The position numbers and the translations under genes are program-made. Positions 1-8,025 of a stretch of DNA of 64,000 nucleotides are shown piece by piece (within the stretch, counting starts at the first letter, position 1; each line of letters begins with the position of its first letter). The DNA comes from an uncultured Pelagibacteraceae bacterium (GTDB lineage Bacteria; Pseudomonadota; Alphaproteobacteria; Pelagibacterales; Pelagibacteraceae), in NCBI GenBank assembly GCA_902580895.1, contig CACHMJ010000001.1, positions 186,001-250,000 on the forward strand. The letters run 5' to 3'. The notes beneath the pieces were generated by a model, which saw only the letters and a list, made by a program, of their open reading frames with translations, made no database searches and was not told where the DNA came from.

Positions 1-10
1 ATATTTGGTG

Positions 11-532
11 TCAATTTTTTTCTCTATAAGTATTTTTTAACTGGGTATAGGCCAAAGTAATCGATTTAAGTTTTTCTTCAAATTTTTTATTCCCAGAATT
101 CATATCAGGGTGAAATTTTTTAACAAGTATTTTAAATTTATCATAAATTTTTCCCCATTGAGACCCTACTGAAATACCTAATATTTCAAACGCTTTAATG
201 TCTTTGTGATTATATCTAAATTGTCCCATGTGATTAAAATCGCTTTTTAATTTTTCTTTATCTAGTTCATCTCTCAAAGTATTGTTCCATAAGACTTTAA
301 AAAAATTATCCGAGGAACTAAAACTTTGAGTGGGCTTATGCCAAACCATATCTGATTTCAAAAAATTAATTACTTGATCATCATTCATATCTGAAAAATA
401 ATTCCAATTTTTATTGAATTCTTTGACATGATTTAAACATAATAATCTAAATTTTTTACTATTATCTTTTTCAACCGGTGCTTTATATTCACCAATTTCA
501 TTGCAATTATTCCAATCACAGATATTTTTCAT
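11..532 (-). CDS. DnaJ-family J-domain protein
   Basis: 173-aa co-chaperone-like protein. The C-terminal 65 residues form a J domain beginning near 'FEILGIS' with the diagnostic HPD tripeptide inside 'KKFHPDMN', the motif that stimulates DnaK ATPase activity. The N-terminus carries two cysteines (C-x3-C, near residues 5-10), then 'LCLNHVKEFN' and 'WNYF', an arrangement I associate with the short alphaproteobacterial DnaJ-like proteins encoded next to bolA. There is no G/F region, zinc-finger domain or C-terminal substrate domain, so this is not DnaJ itself. It is divergent from bolA with a 16-base gap that must hold both start regions. The family call is secure; the client is unknown. Confidence 0.85.
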   Translation of the reverse strand: MKNICDWNNCNEIGEYKAPVEKDNSKKFRLLCLNHVKEFNKNWNYFSDMNDDQVINFLKSDMVWHKPTQSFSSSDNFFKVLWNNTLRDELDKEKLKSDFNHMGQFRYNHKDIKAFEILGISVGSQWGKIYDKFKILVKKFHPDMNSGNKKFEEKLKSITLAYTQLKNTYREKN

Positions 533-548
533 GATATAATTATATCAT

Positions 549-809
549 ATGAATATAGATGAATTAATCACAAACGTAAAAAAAAAACTAAAAAAAAATA
601 TAAATATAGAAAATATTTTAATAGAAGATAAAACATTTCTACATAAAAATCATGTAGGACATGAAAGTAATAAATTTCACTTAAAAATAAGTATTGAGTC
701 AGATGAGCTTAAGAAATTAAATAAGATTGAAAGCAATAAAAAAATTTATAAAGTATTAGATGAAGAATTAAAAAATCACATTCATTCTTTACAAATTTCA
801 ATTAATTAA
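549..809 (+). CDS. bolA: BolA family protein
   Basis: 86-aa protein with the BolA/IbaG fold pattern: an N-terminal helix, then a central 'ESNKFHLKISIES' strand segment with the family's conserved histidine region, and a C-terminal helix ending 'IHSLQISI'. BolA-type proteins partner with monothiol glutaredoxins in Fe-S cluster handling, and some bind DNA. The size is typical of the family. The gene is divergent from the J-domain gene and its last 12 bases overlap the end of aroB, which runs the other way. The exact subfamily (BolA versus IbaG) cannot be settled here. Confidence 0.8.
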   Translation: MNIDELITNVKKKLKKNINIENILIEDKTFLHKNHVGHESNKFHLKISIESDELKKLNKIESNKKIYKVLDEELKNHIHSLQISIN

Positions 810-1904
810 TCTCTTTTTTAAAAAAAGTTTTATAGTAATGTCAGAAAATTCTTTTTCAATTATTGGACCACCAATTTTTTTAATCAGCATAAGCTTGATA
901 TTTTGAGAATTATTTTTTTTATCCCTCTTCATAAAGGATACGACTCGATCAATCTCTCTAATTGAAAAATAATTTTTAATTGAGATTGGAAAGTGAGAAT
1001 TATTAAGATGTTTTAATGCAGAGTCAAATTCTCTAAATGCAATTAACTTTTTATTATGACTAAATTCTAACGCTGACTTCATACCTAAAATCACAGCTTC
1101 TCCATGATTTAATTTTTTTGAAAAATTTAAACTTGCCTCATATGCATGAGCAAAAGTGTGACCAAAATTTAAAATTTTTCTCAAATTTTTTTCTTTTTCA
1201 TCTTTTTCAACTATTGATTTTTTGACTTTACAGCTTTCATAAATAGATTTTTCAAGAGCTGGTGAATTTAATTTTAATATTTTATTAATATTCTTATCCA
1301 AAAAATTATAGAACTTTTTATTTGCTATTAATGCATGTTTGACTATCTCTGCATAACCACAAACTATTTCCCTAAAAGGGAGACTTTTCAAAAAATCTAC
1401 ATCACTAATAACAATTTTAGGTTGATAAAAACTTCCAATTAAATTCTTGCCTTGAAATGTGTTAATACCTGTTTTGCCCCCAACCGATGAGTCAACTTGT
1501 GATAATAATGTTGTTGGAATATTTACAAACTTTAGACCTCTTTTGAATAAACTAGCTGCAAAACCTGACACATCACCAGTAATGCCTCCCCCAACAGATA
1601 TTAAACAATCATCTCTTGAAAAATTCTTTTTAAGCAAAAGATCCAAAATTTTACTAACATTTTTTTGGTTTTTATTTTTCTCATTGGCATTGTAAATAAA
1701 TTTGTAAACTTCATATCTATAGAGAGATTTTGAAATTTGTTTGATGTATTTACTTGGAATATTTTTATCTAAAACTAACAAACATTTTTTAAAGTTAAAA
1801 GAATTTTTTTTAAATATTTTTGATAGATTAGAAATTAAATTTCTACCAATTATTATAGGGTATTTTTCTGAATGAGTTTTAACTATCAGTTTAATTGGTT
1901 TCAT
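798..1904 (-). CDS. aroB: 3-dehydroquinate synthase
   Basis: 368 aa. Second step of the shikimate pathway: NAD-dependent conversion of DAHP to 3-dehydroquinate in the cytoplasm. Visible signatures are the nucleotide-binding 'SVGGGITGDVSGFAA' segment, 'TTLLSQVDSSVGGKTGIN' with the substrate-binding lysine, and the metal-ligand region 'GHTFAHAYE' followed by 'LNHGEAV'. Length is normal. It overlaps the end of aroK by 14 bases, so aroK-aroB form a translationally coupled pair on the minus strand, the order seen across proteobacteria. Confidence 0.97.
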   Translation of the reverse strand: MKPIKLIVKTHSEKYPIIIGRNLISNLSKIFKKNSFNFKKCLLVLDKNIPSKYIKQISKSLYRYEVYKFIYNANEKNKNQKNVSKILDLLLKKNFSRDDCLISVGGGITGDVSGFAASLFKRGLKFVNIPTTLLSQVDSSVGGKTGINTFQGKNLIGSFYQPKIVISDVDFLKSLPFREIVCGYAEIVKHALIANKKFYNFLDKNINKILKLNSPALEKSIYESCKVKKSIVEKDEKEKNLRKILNFGHTFAHAYEASLNFSKKLNHGEAVILGMKSALEFSHNKKLIAFREFDSALKHLNNSHFPISIKNYFSIREIDRVVSFMKRDKKNNSQNIKLMLIKKIGGPIIEKEFSDITIKLFLKKRLIN

Positions 1905-2403
1905 AAATATCTATGATTTTTTTTGAAATTTGTTGTTTTGTAAAATTTTCACAATCTATTTTATATAGTGCTTTAGAGTAAATAATTGAACGTTTTTTTA
2001 TGATTTCTATCAGCTCATTTTTACTAGAATTTATTGCTAAAGGTCTTTTTTTGCTGTTTTTTATTCTATCAACTAATGTATCGATATTCCAATTTAACCA
2101 AAATGATAAATGATTTTTTAAAACTTCATTTTTAATAGCCCGAGTGATAAACGCTCCTCCACCAAGTGCAATTACACTCTTCTTATTTTTTAAAATATCA
2201 AGAGTAATTTTTTTTTCAATATCTCTAAAAAAATTTTCTCCTTTTATTTCAAAAATTTTTGATATTTTCATTTTTTGATCGTTTTCAATTAATTGATCAA
2301 TATCAAAAAAGTTGAGATTTAGTTTTTTTGATACTATAGAGCCGATCGAACTCTTTCCAGAGCCCATCATTCCGATAAAAACTAAATTTTCCTTAGATTT
2401 CAT
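1891..2403 (-). CDS. aroK: Shikimate kinase
   Basis: 170 aa. Phosphorylates shikimate at O3 with ATP. It shows a Walker A P-loop 'GMMGSGKSSIG' at residues 11-21, the shikimate-binding 'FFDIDQLIE' with its paired aspartates, 'FRDIEKK', and the conserved 'ALGGGAF' loop. The lid arginine region 'RPLA' is also present. It is upstream of and overlapping aroB in the same operon. A 57-base gap separates its start from the rightward small membrane-protein gene, so divergent promoters must lie there. Confidence 0.96.
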   Translation of the reverse strand: MKSKENLVFIGMMGSGKSSIGSIVSKKLNLNFFDIDQLIENDQKMKISKIFEIKGENFFRDIEKKITLDILKNKKSVIALGGGAFITRAIKNEVLKNHLSFWLNWNIDTLVDRIKNSKKRPLAINSSKNELIEIIKKRSIIYSKALYKIDCENFTKQQISKKIIDIYETN

Positions 2404-2460
2404 AAGTTTCTATATTGAAAAAACACAAATATGTCTTAATTTGAAATTAATTAAATTTAT

Positions 2461-2640
2461 ATGCAATTTACAAGAAAAACAAGTTATAGCAGAAATATAA
2501 TTGGATTATTTATAAAGTTAATTTTAATCGCAGTTGTATTTATTGGAATCATTTTTCTTTTAAATAAATTAGACTTTCCATCACCAAAAAAAACGATTGA
2601 AAAAATAATCCCTAATGAAAACTTTAAAATTGTTAAATAA
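2461..2640 (+). CDS. Small single-pass membrane protein
   Basis: 59-aa reading frame starting at ATG 2461. The N-terminus is basic (MQFTRKTSYSR), followed by one strongly hydrophobic segment (about residues 13-35, 'LFIKLILIAVVFIGIIFLL') and a Lys/Pro-rich tail. The stop at 2638-2640 overlaps the first codons of the exported-protein gene by 26 bases, which suggests co-translation. The composition is what an inner-membrane microprotein with a short periplasmic or cytoplasmic tail would have. I do not recognise a family. Confidence rests on the membrane segment, its position directly after a divergent promoter gap, and the overlap. Confidence 0.6.
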   Translation: MQFTRKTSYSRNIIGLFIKLILIAVVFIGIIFLLNKLDFPSPKKTIEKIIPNENFKIVK

Positions 2641-4384
2641 AAATTATTTATCAATTCTAGTTATTCTTTTCTTTTCAATGGTGAATTCTTTTTCAGAAAA
2701 TGAGCCAGTGGATATATGGAATATTGATAAAGAACAAATAAAAAAAAATTCTGAGAATAAAGAATTAATTACAATTACTGAGAGTGATCTTAAGTCTGAA
2801 AAAATAGACGTTTTTAAGATGCAAACAAAAGATAGCTTAGATCCTATAAAAGTTGATGAAACTTTAAATTCTAAAGAAATTAAAATAATAGGTCTTTACG
2901 ACCCTGAGGATTTTGGATTAAAGATTGATATGTGGTCAAATTCTAACGGCGATCAATTAAAATATCTTTTTTCTAACTTAGATAAAATAAACTTATCAAG
3001 CGATGCTTCAGAACTTATGAACATTGTTTTATTAACTAATGCTTATTATCCAAAAAATATTAGTGAGAAGGATTTTTTAAAAATCAAATCAGATTGGTTG
3101 ATAAAACATAATAACTTAGAGCTAATAGAAGAGTATTTAATCAAGAATGATATCTTAAATTTACACCCTAAACTAAGTAAATATCTAGTTGATAAATATT
3201 TATCCGAGTCTAAACTTAATCAAGCTTGTAAAATTTTTTTAAATAATTCAGAACCAATAAAAAATAATTATTTGTCAAAATTTAATATCTATTGTTTGAT
3301 AAACAATGGAAAAAAAGATGAAGCACAATTAATTTTTGACTTAAAAAAAGAATTAGGTTTTAACGACCAATATTTTGAAAATAAACTAAATTATCTTTTT
3401 GGATATACAAATGAAATTGATAAAGCTGTATCTGAAAAAAGTATCCTAGAGTTTCATTTGGCCCATAAAACAAACCCGGAATTTTTTTTTGAGCCAAAAG
3501 AAAATACTAATCCATTAATATGGAAATATTTGGCTGCTTCAAATTTATTGTACCAAACTAATGAAATCAACTTGGATGAATTAGAAAAAATAGAATTAAT
3601 TGAATATGCCACACATAATAAGAATTATCTTGAAGATGATTTATTTCAAATTTACAAAAGGTTTCAATTTACGATTGATCAATTTTTGAATGTCAAAACT
3701 GTATTCAAATCCTTAGCTAATATTGAGAGAAGGGCCCTTTTATATCAAAGTGTATTGTTAGAGTCTGACATAAACAAAAAAATAGAATTAATGAAACTTC
3801 TTAAAGCAGCATTCATCAAGGATAAAATTGGTAATGCTTTTGAGGAGAAATTAAAAGACCTGTTACAAGATATTGAATTAGATCAAATTTCCTCAAAGCA
3901 TACTAGTTTTTATTTAGAAAATATTAATTCTGATGAAAAAAAACAAACTAAAATAAAGTATAATGATGATCTTTTACATCAATCAAAACTCATAAAATAT
4001 TTTATTGGAGAATACAATCAAACAAAAATAGAAAAAGATCTCAATAATTTTCTCAAAAAAATAAAAAAGGATAAAAAGTATTCTATCTCAAAAAAAGATA
4101 TTATTTTAATTGAGTCATTGAAATCAGATGGCATAAAAATTGATAAGAAATATGACAATTTATATAAAATTCTAGACTCTGAAATGCCAACAGATATTCA
4201 AGTTATGGTAAATAATAATGAGTCTGCTTCAACAATTCTCAGAATTATAGAGGTTATTGGCCAAGATGAGTTGAGTACCTTAGATGAGGATACCTTATTT
4301 TTTATAATAAGTGCACTTAATCAATTAAACATAGACTCTATACGCAACAAAATTCTATTAAAAGTTCTTCCTTTAAAAGTTTAA
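2615..4384 (+). CDS. Exported protein of unknown function
   Basis: 589-aa protein beginning with a Sec-type signal peptide: basic 'MKTLKLLNKNY', hydrophobic 'LSILVILFFSMVNSF', with cleavage likely near residue 28. The mature part is acidic/lysine-rich, almost cysteine-free and apparently all-helical, with TPR-like spacing of short helices ('DEAQLIFDLKK', 'LIKYFIGEY'), so a helical-repeat scaffold in the periplasm is possible. I do not recognise a family. It precedes def-fmt-truA on the same strand with a 23-base gap and overlaps the small membrane-protein gene upstream, suggesting one transcript. No function is assigned. Confidence 0.75.
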   Translation: MKTLKLLNKNYLSILVILFFSMVNSFSENEPVDIWNIDKEQIKKNSENKELITITESDLKSEKIDVFKMQTKDSLDPIKVDETLNSKEIKIIGLYDPEDFGLKIDMWSNSNGDQLKYLFSNLDKINLSSDASELMNIVLLTNAYYPKNISEKDFLKIKSDWLIKHNNLELIEEYLIKNDILNLHPKLSKYLVDKYLSESKLNQACKIFLNNSEPIKNNYLSKFNIYCLINNGKKDEAQLIFDLKKELGFNDQYFENKLNYLFGYTNEIDKAVSEKSILEFHLAHKTNPEFFFEPKENTNPLIWKYLAASNLLYQTNEINLDELEKIELIEYATHNKNYLEDDLFQIYKRFQFTIDQFLNVKTVFKSLANIERRALLYQSVLLESDINKKIELMKLLKAAFIKDKIGNAFEEKLKDLLQDIELDQISSKHTSFYLENINSDEKKQTKIKYNDDLLHQSKLIKYFIGEYNQTKIEKDLNNFLKKIKKDKKYSISKKDIILIESLKSDGIKIDKKYDNLYKILDSEMPTDIQVMVNNNESASTILRIIEVIGQDELSTLDEDTLFFIISALNQLNIDSIRNKILLKVLPLKV

Positions 4385-4407
4385 AAATTAGTTTATCTAT
4401 TTATCTA

Positions 4408-4932
4408 ATGAGCATTAAAGATATAATTACAGTTCCTGACGAAACTTTAAAAAAAATCTCTGAACCATTAGAAAAAGTTAGCACTAACGAAAAAAAACTT
4501 ATTAATGATTTATTTGATACAATGTACGCTTCGAAAGGCATCGGATTAGCTGCAGTACAAATAGGTATCCTGAAAAGAATTTTAGTAATTGATGTGTCTA
4601 CTAAAGATGAAAAAAGGGAACCTTTAAGCTTCATAAATCCTGTTATTAAAAATGTTAGTGACGAAACCTCAATTTATGAGGAGGGTTGTTTATCAATTCC
4701 AGATACATTTATAGAAATTGAAAGGCCAAAAATTTGTGAAGTGGAATATATTGATATCAATGGAAAAAAAAAAAACTTAAAGTGTGATGGTCTTTTATCA
4801 ACTTGTATACAGCACGAAATTAATCATTTAGATGGTAAATTGATAATTGACCATTTATCAAAGTTAAAAAGAGATATCATAATCAAAAAAATTTCAAAAA
4901 CAAAAAAAAATCCTGACAGAATATTAGTTTAG
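4408..4932 (+). CDS. def: Peptide deformylase
   Basis: 174 aa. Removes the N-formyl group from nascent polypeptides. All three family motifs are visible: 'GIGLAAVQIG' (motif 1), 'EEGCLSIP' with the metal-binding cysteine (motif 2), and 'QHEINHLDG' with the two histidines and catalytic glutamate (motif 3). The usual Asp of HExDH is Asn here (HEINH), a minor deviation outside the metal-ligand set. It is followed 2 bases later by fmt, which adds the same formyl group to initiator tRNA, the common def-fmt pairing. Confidence 0.97.
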   Translation: MSIKDIITVPDETLKKISEPLEKVSTNEKKLINDLFDTMYASKGIGLAAVQIGILKRILVIDVSTKDEKREPLSFINPVIKNVSDETSIYEEGCLSIPDTFIEIERPKICEVEYIDINGKKKNLKCDGLLSTCIQHEINHLDGKLIIDHLSKLKRDIIIKKISKTKKNPDRILV

Positions 4933-4934
4933 AA

Positions 4935-5867
4935 ATGTCTAAAAAAATCATTTTTATGGGTACACCCATGTTTGCAGTTCCAATATTGAAATCACTCTAT
5001 CAAAATGGTTTTCCAATAAATTTGGTTTATACACAACCACCCCAAAAATCTCACCGAGGTCAGAGAATAAACAAATCACCAGTCCAAGGTATATCGGAAA
5101 CTTTAAATATAGAATTCAGATCTCCGCAGAACTTGAAAAACAACACTGAAGAATATGAGTTTTTAAAAAAAATGGAAGCTGATCTTGCAATTGTTGTAGC
5201 CTATGGACAAATAATTCCAAAAGAATTTTTAAATTTAACAAAAAAAGGTTTTATAAATATTCATGCATCTATACTTCCAAAATGGAGAGGTGCCGCACCT
5301 ATTCAGAGAGCTATAATGAATTTAGACGCAGAAACAGGAATCAGTATAATGAAAATCAATGAGGAATTAGATAGCGGACCTGTAAGTTATACTTATAAAA
5401 TAAAACTTGATCAAAGTCTGAATGCAAAAGAAGTCTCAGAAAAACTCGCCTTAATAGCAGCGGATAAAATTTTAGATGTTGTAGATGAAATTTTTGAGGG
5501 TAAATCAAATTTTGTTGATCAGGATAATTCTAAAGCCACCTATGCAAAAAAAATTACTAAAAATGAAGGGCAAATAGACTGGAAAAGCGATGCTTTAAAA
5601 ATAATTGGAAAAATTAATGGCTTGTATCCCTCCCCGGGAGCTTTTTTCAATTTTAACGGACAAAGGTATAAAATTTTAAAAGCAGAAATTGGAAATGGGA
5701 TTGGTAAAAATGGTGAGGTTATATCGGACGATCTTGAAATAGCGTGTGGAGGTCAAAAGTCTATTAAAGTTGTTGAAATACAGAGAGAGGGGAAAAAGGC
5801 CCAAAAAATTGGAGAGTTTAAGCTTGGATCTCAAATCAGAAAAGGCTCAATTATATCTAATGTTTAG
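4935..5867 (+). CDS. fmt: Methionyl-tRNA formyltransferase
   Basis: 310 aa. Formylates Met-tRNAi using 10-formyl-THF. Visible are the N-terminal 'IIFMGTPMFAVP' strand-loop, the folate-site signature 'INIHASILPKWRGAAPIQRAI' with the Asn-His pair, and 'TGISIMKINEELDSGPV' carrying the catalytic aspartate; the smaller C-terminal tRNA-binding domain follows from about residue 205. Normal length. It sits between def and truA; its last 8 bases overlap the truA start, so the three are co-translated. Confidence 0.97.
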   Translation: MSKKIIFMGTPMFAVPILKSLYQNGFPINLVYTQPPQKSHRGQRINKSPVQGISETLNIEFRSPQNLKNNTEEYEFLKKMEADLAIVVAYGQIIPKEFLNLTKKGFINIHASILPKWRGAAPIQRAIMNLDAETGISIMKINEELDSGPVSYTYKIKLDQSLNAKEVSEKLALIAADKILDVVDEIFEGKSNFVDQDNSKATYAKKITKNEGQIDWKSDALKIIGKINGLYPSPGAFFNFNGQRYKILKAEIGNGIGKNGEVISDDLEIACGGQKSIKVVEIQREGKKAQKIGEFKLGSQIRKGSIISNV

Positions 5868-6600
5868 ATACCAAATATTGATAGAGTATGTAGGCACCAA
5901 TTTTAGAGGTTGGCAAATTCAAACAAAGGGCAAAACTATACAAGGTCTTATCCAAGAGAGAATTTCTAAATTATTAAAAGAAAAAATTATTTTGTTTGGC
6001 GCTGGTAGATTAGACAAAGGAGTGCACGCACTTGAACAATCTGCTCATTTTGAGTGTAAAAAAAAAATTGAAAAATCAAATAAATTCATCAAATCTTTAA
6101 ATCATTTTTTAAACAAGGAAATGATTTCAATAATTAAAATTAAGAAAAGGGGCAATGATTTTCACGCAAGATTTTCTGCAAGAATGAGAATATATAAGTA
6201 TATAATCATTAATCGTTCTAGTAGACCGGTAATAGATGAAAATAGAGGATGGCACATTATTAATAATCTTGATTTAAAAGTAATGAAAAAAGCTGCAAAA
6301 AAATTAGTTGGTACTAAAGATTTTTCTACCTTTAGAGCTTCAAGCTGTAGAGCCAAAAGTCCGATCAAAACTATGAGATCTGTTAAAATAAAATCTAGGA
6401 ATAATAAAATAGAAATAGAATTTCAATCTCAATCTTTTCTACAACAACAGGTTCGTTCAATGGTTGGTTGTTTAAAATATGTAGGTGAAAAAAAATGGTC
6501 TTTAAAAAAATTCAATTATATTATGAACTCTAAAAAACGGATTTTATGTGCACCGCCAGCACCACCTGAGGGACTTTATTTAGCGAGAGTTATTTATTAA
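5860..6600 (+). CDS. truA: tRNA pseudouridine(38-40) synthase
   Basis: 246 aa from the ATG at 5860, giving 'MFRYQILIEYVGTNFRGWQ', the classic TruA N-terminus. A longer in-frame reading from 5746 lies inside fmt and is rejected. The catalytic aspartate is in 'GRLDKGVHALEQ', where the usual GRTDxGVHA has Leu for Thr. 'DFHARFSA', 'STFRAS' and 'FLQQQVRSMVGCL' follow in the expected order. It isomerises U38-40 in tRNA anticodon stems. The start overlaps fmt by 8 bases and the end overlaps the SET gene by 21 bases tail-to-tail. Confidence 0.95.
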   Translation: MFRYQILIEYVGTNFRGWQIQTKGKTIQGLIQERISKLLKEKIILFGAGRLDKGVHALEQSAHFECKKKIEKSNKFIKSLNHFLNKEMISIIKIKKRGNDFHARFSARMRIYKYIIINRSSRPVIDENRGWHIINNLDLKVMKKAAKKLVGTKDFSTFRASSCRAKSPIKTMRSVKIKSRNNKIEIEFQSQSFLQQQVRSMVGCLKYVGEKKWSLKKFNYIMNSKKRILCAPPAPPEGLYLARVIY

Positions 6601-7071
6601 TTTTTTTTTGTTGCTCATTGCAAACTTTTTATTAATTCTCCATCTCGACTCTTCTCTAACAATATAACCACAGCAATTTTTTGAACCACATTTACACGGA
6701 AATTGTTTATAGTCTTCATCATAACCAAACCCATAATCACACGTAAACTCCTCTCCTTTTTTAATATCACGAATTGCAGTAATCCAAACTTTTAAACCTT
6801 TACCGTTATAATCGCAGTTATTATTGCAACTATGGTTCACAAGACCTGCAATATTCCATGAAAAATCTCCATCAAGGGTATATCTTTTGTTTAATGTGAA
6901 CAAGTATATGGGTTTTTTATTATCAAACTTAATTGACTCGTCCACCTCTTTATTTGTTATAATTTTGCCAACGTAATTAATTATTTTTGTGCCTTCTTTA
7001 ATATCACGTGTAGCATAAAGACCCCTTCCTTTCTTATCAATTTTAGATCTTTTAATTCTATAAAGTTTCAT
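6580..7071 (-). CDS. SET-domain protein lysine methyltransferase
   Basis: 163 aa, a compact complete SET plus post-SET protein. In order: 'GRGLYATRDIKEGTKI' (SET-N, SAM pocket), 'LVNHSCNNNCDY' (the NHS knot), 'IRDIKKGEEFTCDYG' (the ExxxDY motif with the catalytic tyrosine), then a cysteine-rich post-SET 'CKCGSKNCCGYI' that would bind Zn with the NHSC cysteine. Such enzymes methylate protein lysines using SAM; the bacterial substrate is unknown. It is the last gene of the dapD-dapE operon, 30 bases after an HDAC-family gene, and overlaps truA tail-to-tail. The domain call is firm, the substrate is not. Confidence 0.92.
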   Translation of the reverse strand: MKLYRIKRSKIDKKGRGLYATRDIKEGTKIINYVGKIITNKEVDESIKFDNKKPIYLFTLNKRYTLDGDFSWNIAGLVNHSCNNNCDYNGKGLKVWITAIRDIKKGEEFTCDYGFGYDEDYKQFPCKCGSKNCCGYIVREESRWRINKKFAMSNKKKLINNSR

Positions 7072-7101
7072 TTGAGTGAAGTATTATTAATTAAATTTAA
7101 A

Positions 7102-8025
7102 TTAATTGAATTCTACAAGTGCGTTTACATGTTCATTAGCACTTTCAGATAATGCATTTAAATCATAACCACCTTCAAGAATAGAGATAACTTTCCCTTT
7201 AGTGAACTCGTTGGTAGCAGCTAAAGTTCTTTTAGTAATTTCGTAGAAGTCTTTTGATTTAAGTTTAAATTGAGCTAAAGGATCATCTTTATGAGCATCG
7301 AAACCCGCCGAGAATATAAGAAAATCAGGTTTATAATTAACTAACCTATCCAAAACTCTATTGAATGCGTTAAAATATTCCTCCGAGTTCGTGCCTGCTG
7401 GTAAAGGTATATTTAAAGAGTTATTAAAATCACCCTTATCTTTATCTGTACCTCCTCCAGGATAAAAAGGATATTGGTGCGTTGAAATATATAATGAATT
7501 TTTATTATTACGCATAACATCATAATTACCATTTCCCCAATGCACATCAAAATCTACACATGCAACCCTCTTATATTTATAATTTTTAATTAAGTAATTA
7601 GTAGCTATCCCAGCGTTTGATATACAACAAAATCCCATTGCCTTATCCTTTTCCGCATGATGTCCAGGAGGTCTTGCTAAACAAAAGGCGTTCTTAAATT
7701 CTTTATTTTCTATTCCGTCGATGGCCCTAATTGTTGAGCCAGCTGCATCAAATACTGCTTTTTTACTGTCTGGTGATATTACAGTATCTCCATCTAAAAA
7801 TTTTAGACCCTTTTGTGGAAATGAACTATTTAAATTATCAATATATTCTTTTGAATGTGTCATTGCCAATATATCTTCTGGCACATTACCTGGTTTTTCC
7901 CAAATCAGATCACTTCTTTTTTTTAATTTTTCTTTTATAGCAATTACTCTTTTAGGCTGTTCAGGATGACCGTCACCAGTGTCATGTTTTTCATAAGAGT
8001 CAGAATTTATAATTGCTGTATTCAT
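7102..8025 (-). CDS. Histone deacetylase family protein (AcuC/acetylpolyamine amidohydrolase type)
   Basis: 307 aa. A zinc amidohydrolase of the HDAC superfamily. It shows 'GHPEQPKRV' near the N-terminus, the catalytic di-histidine 'RPPGHHAE', metal ligands in 'DFDVHWGNG' and 'SAGFDAHKDDP', and the terminal 'ILEGGYDL' with the transition-state tyrosine region. The substrate could be an acetyl-lysine protein, acetylpolyamine or acetoin-pathway acetyl group; sequence alone does not say. The start overlaps the dapE stop by 4 bases (ATGA type), and the SET gene follows, so the two protein-modification genes are co-transcribed with lysine biosynthesis genes. Confidence 0.93.
   Translation of the reverse strand: MNTAIINSDSYEKHDTGDGHPEQPKRVIAIKEKLKKRSDLIWEKPGNVPEDILAMTHSKEYIDNLNSSFPQKGLKFLDGDTVISPDSKKAVFDAAGSTIRAIDGIENKEFKNAFCLARPPGHHAEKDKAMGFCCISNAGIATNYLIKNYKYKRVACVDFDVHWGNGNYDVMRNNKNSLYISTHQYPFYPGGGTDKDKGDFNNSLNIPLPAGTNSEEYFNAFNRVLDRLVNYKPDFLIFSAGFDAHKDDPLAQFKLKSKDFYEITKRTLAATNEFTKGKVISILEGGYDLNALSESANEHVNALVEFN

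Noticed and set aside
5746-5859. 38-residue N-terminal extension of truA
   Set aside because: Lies entirely inside fmt; the internal ATG gives the standard TruA start.
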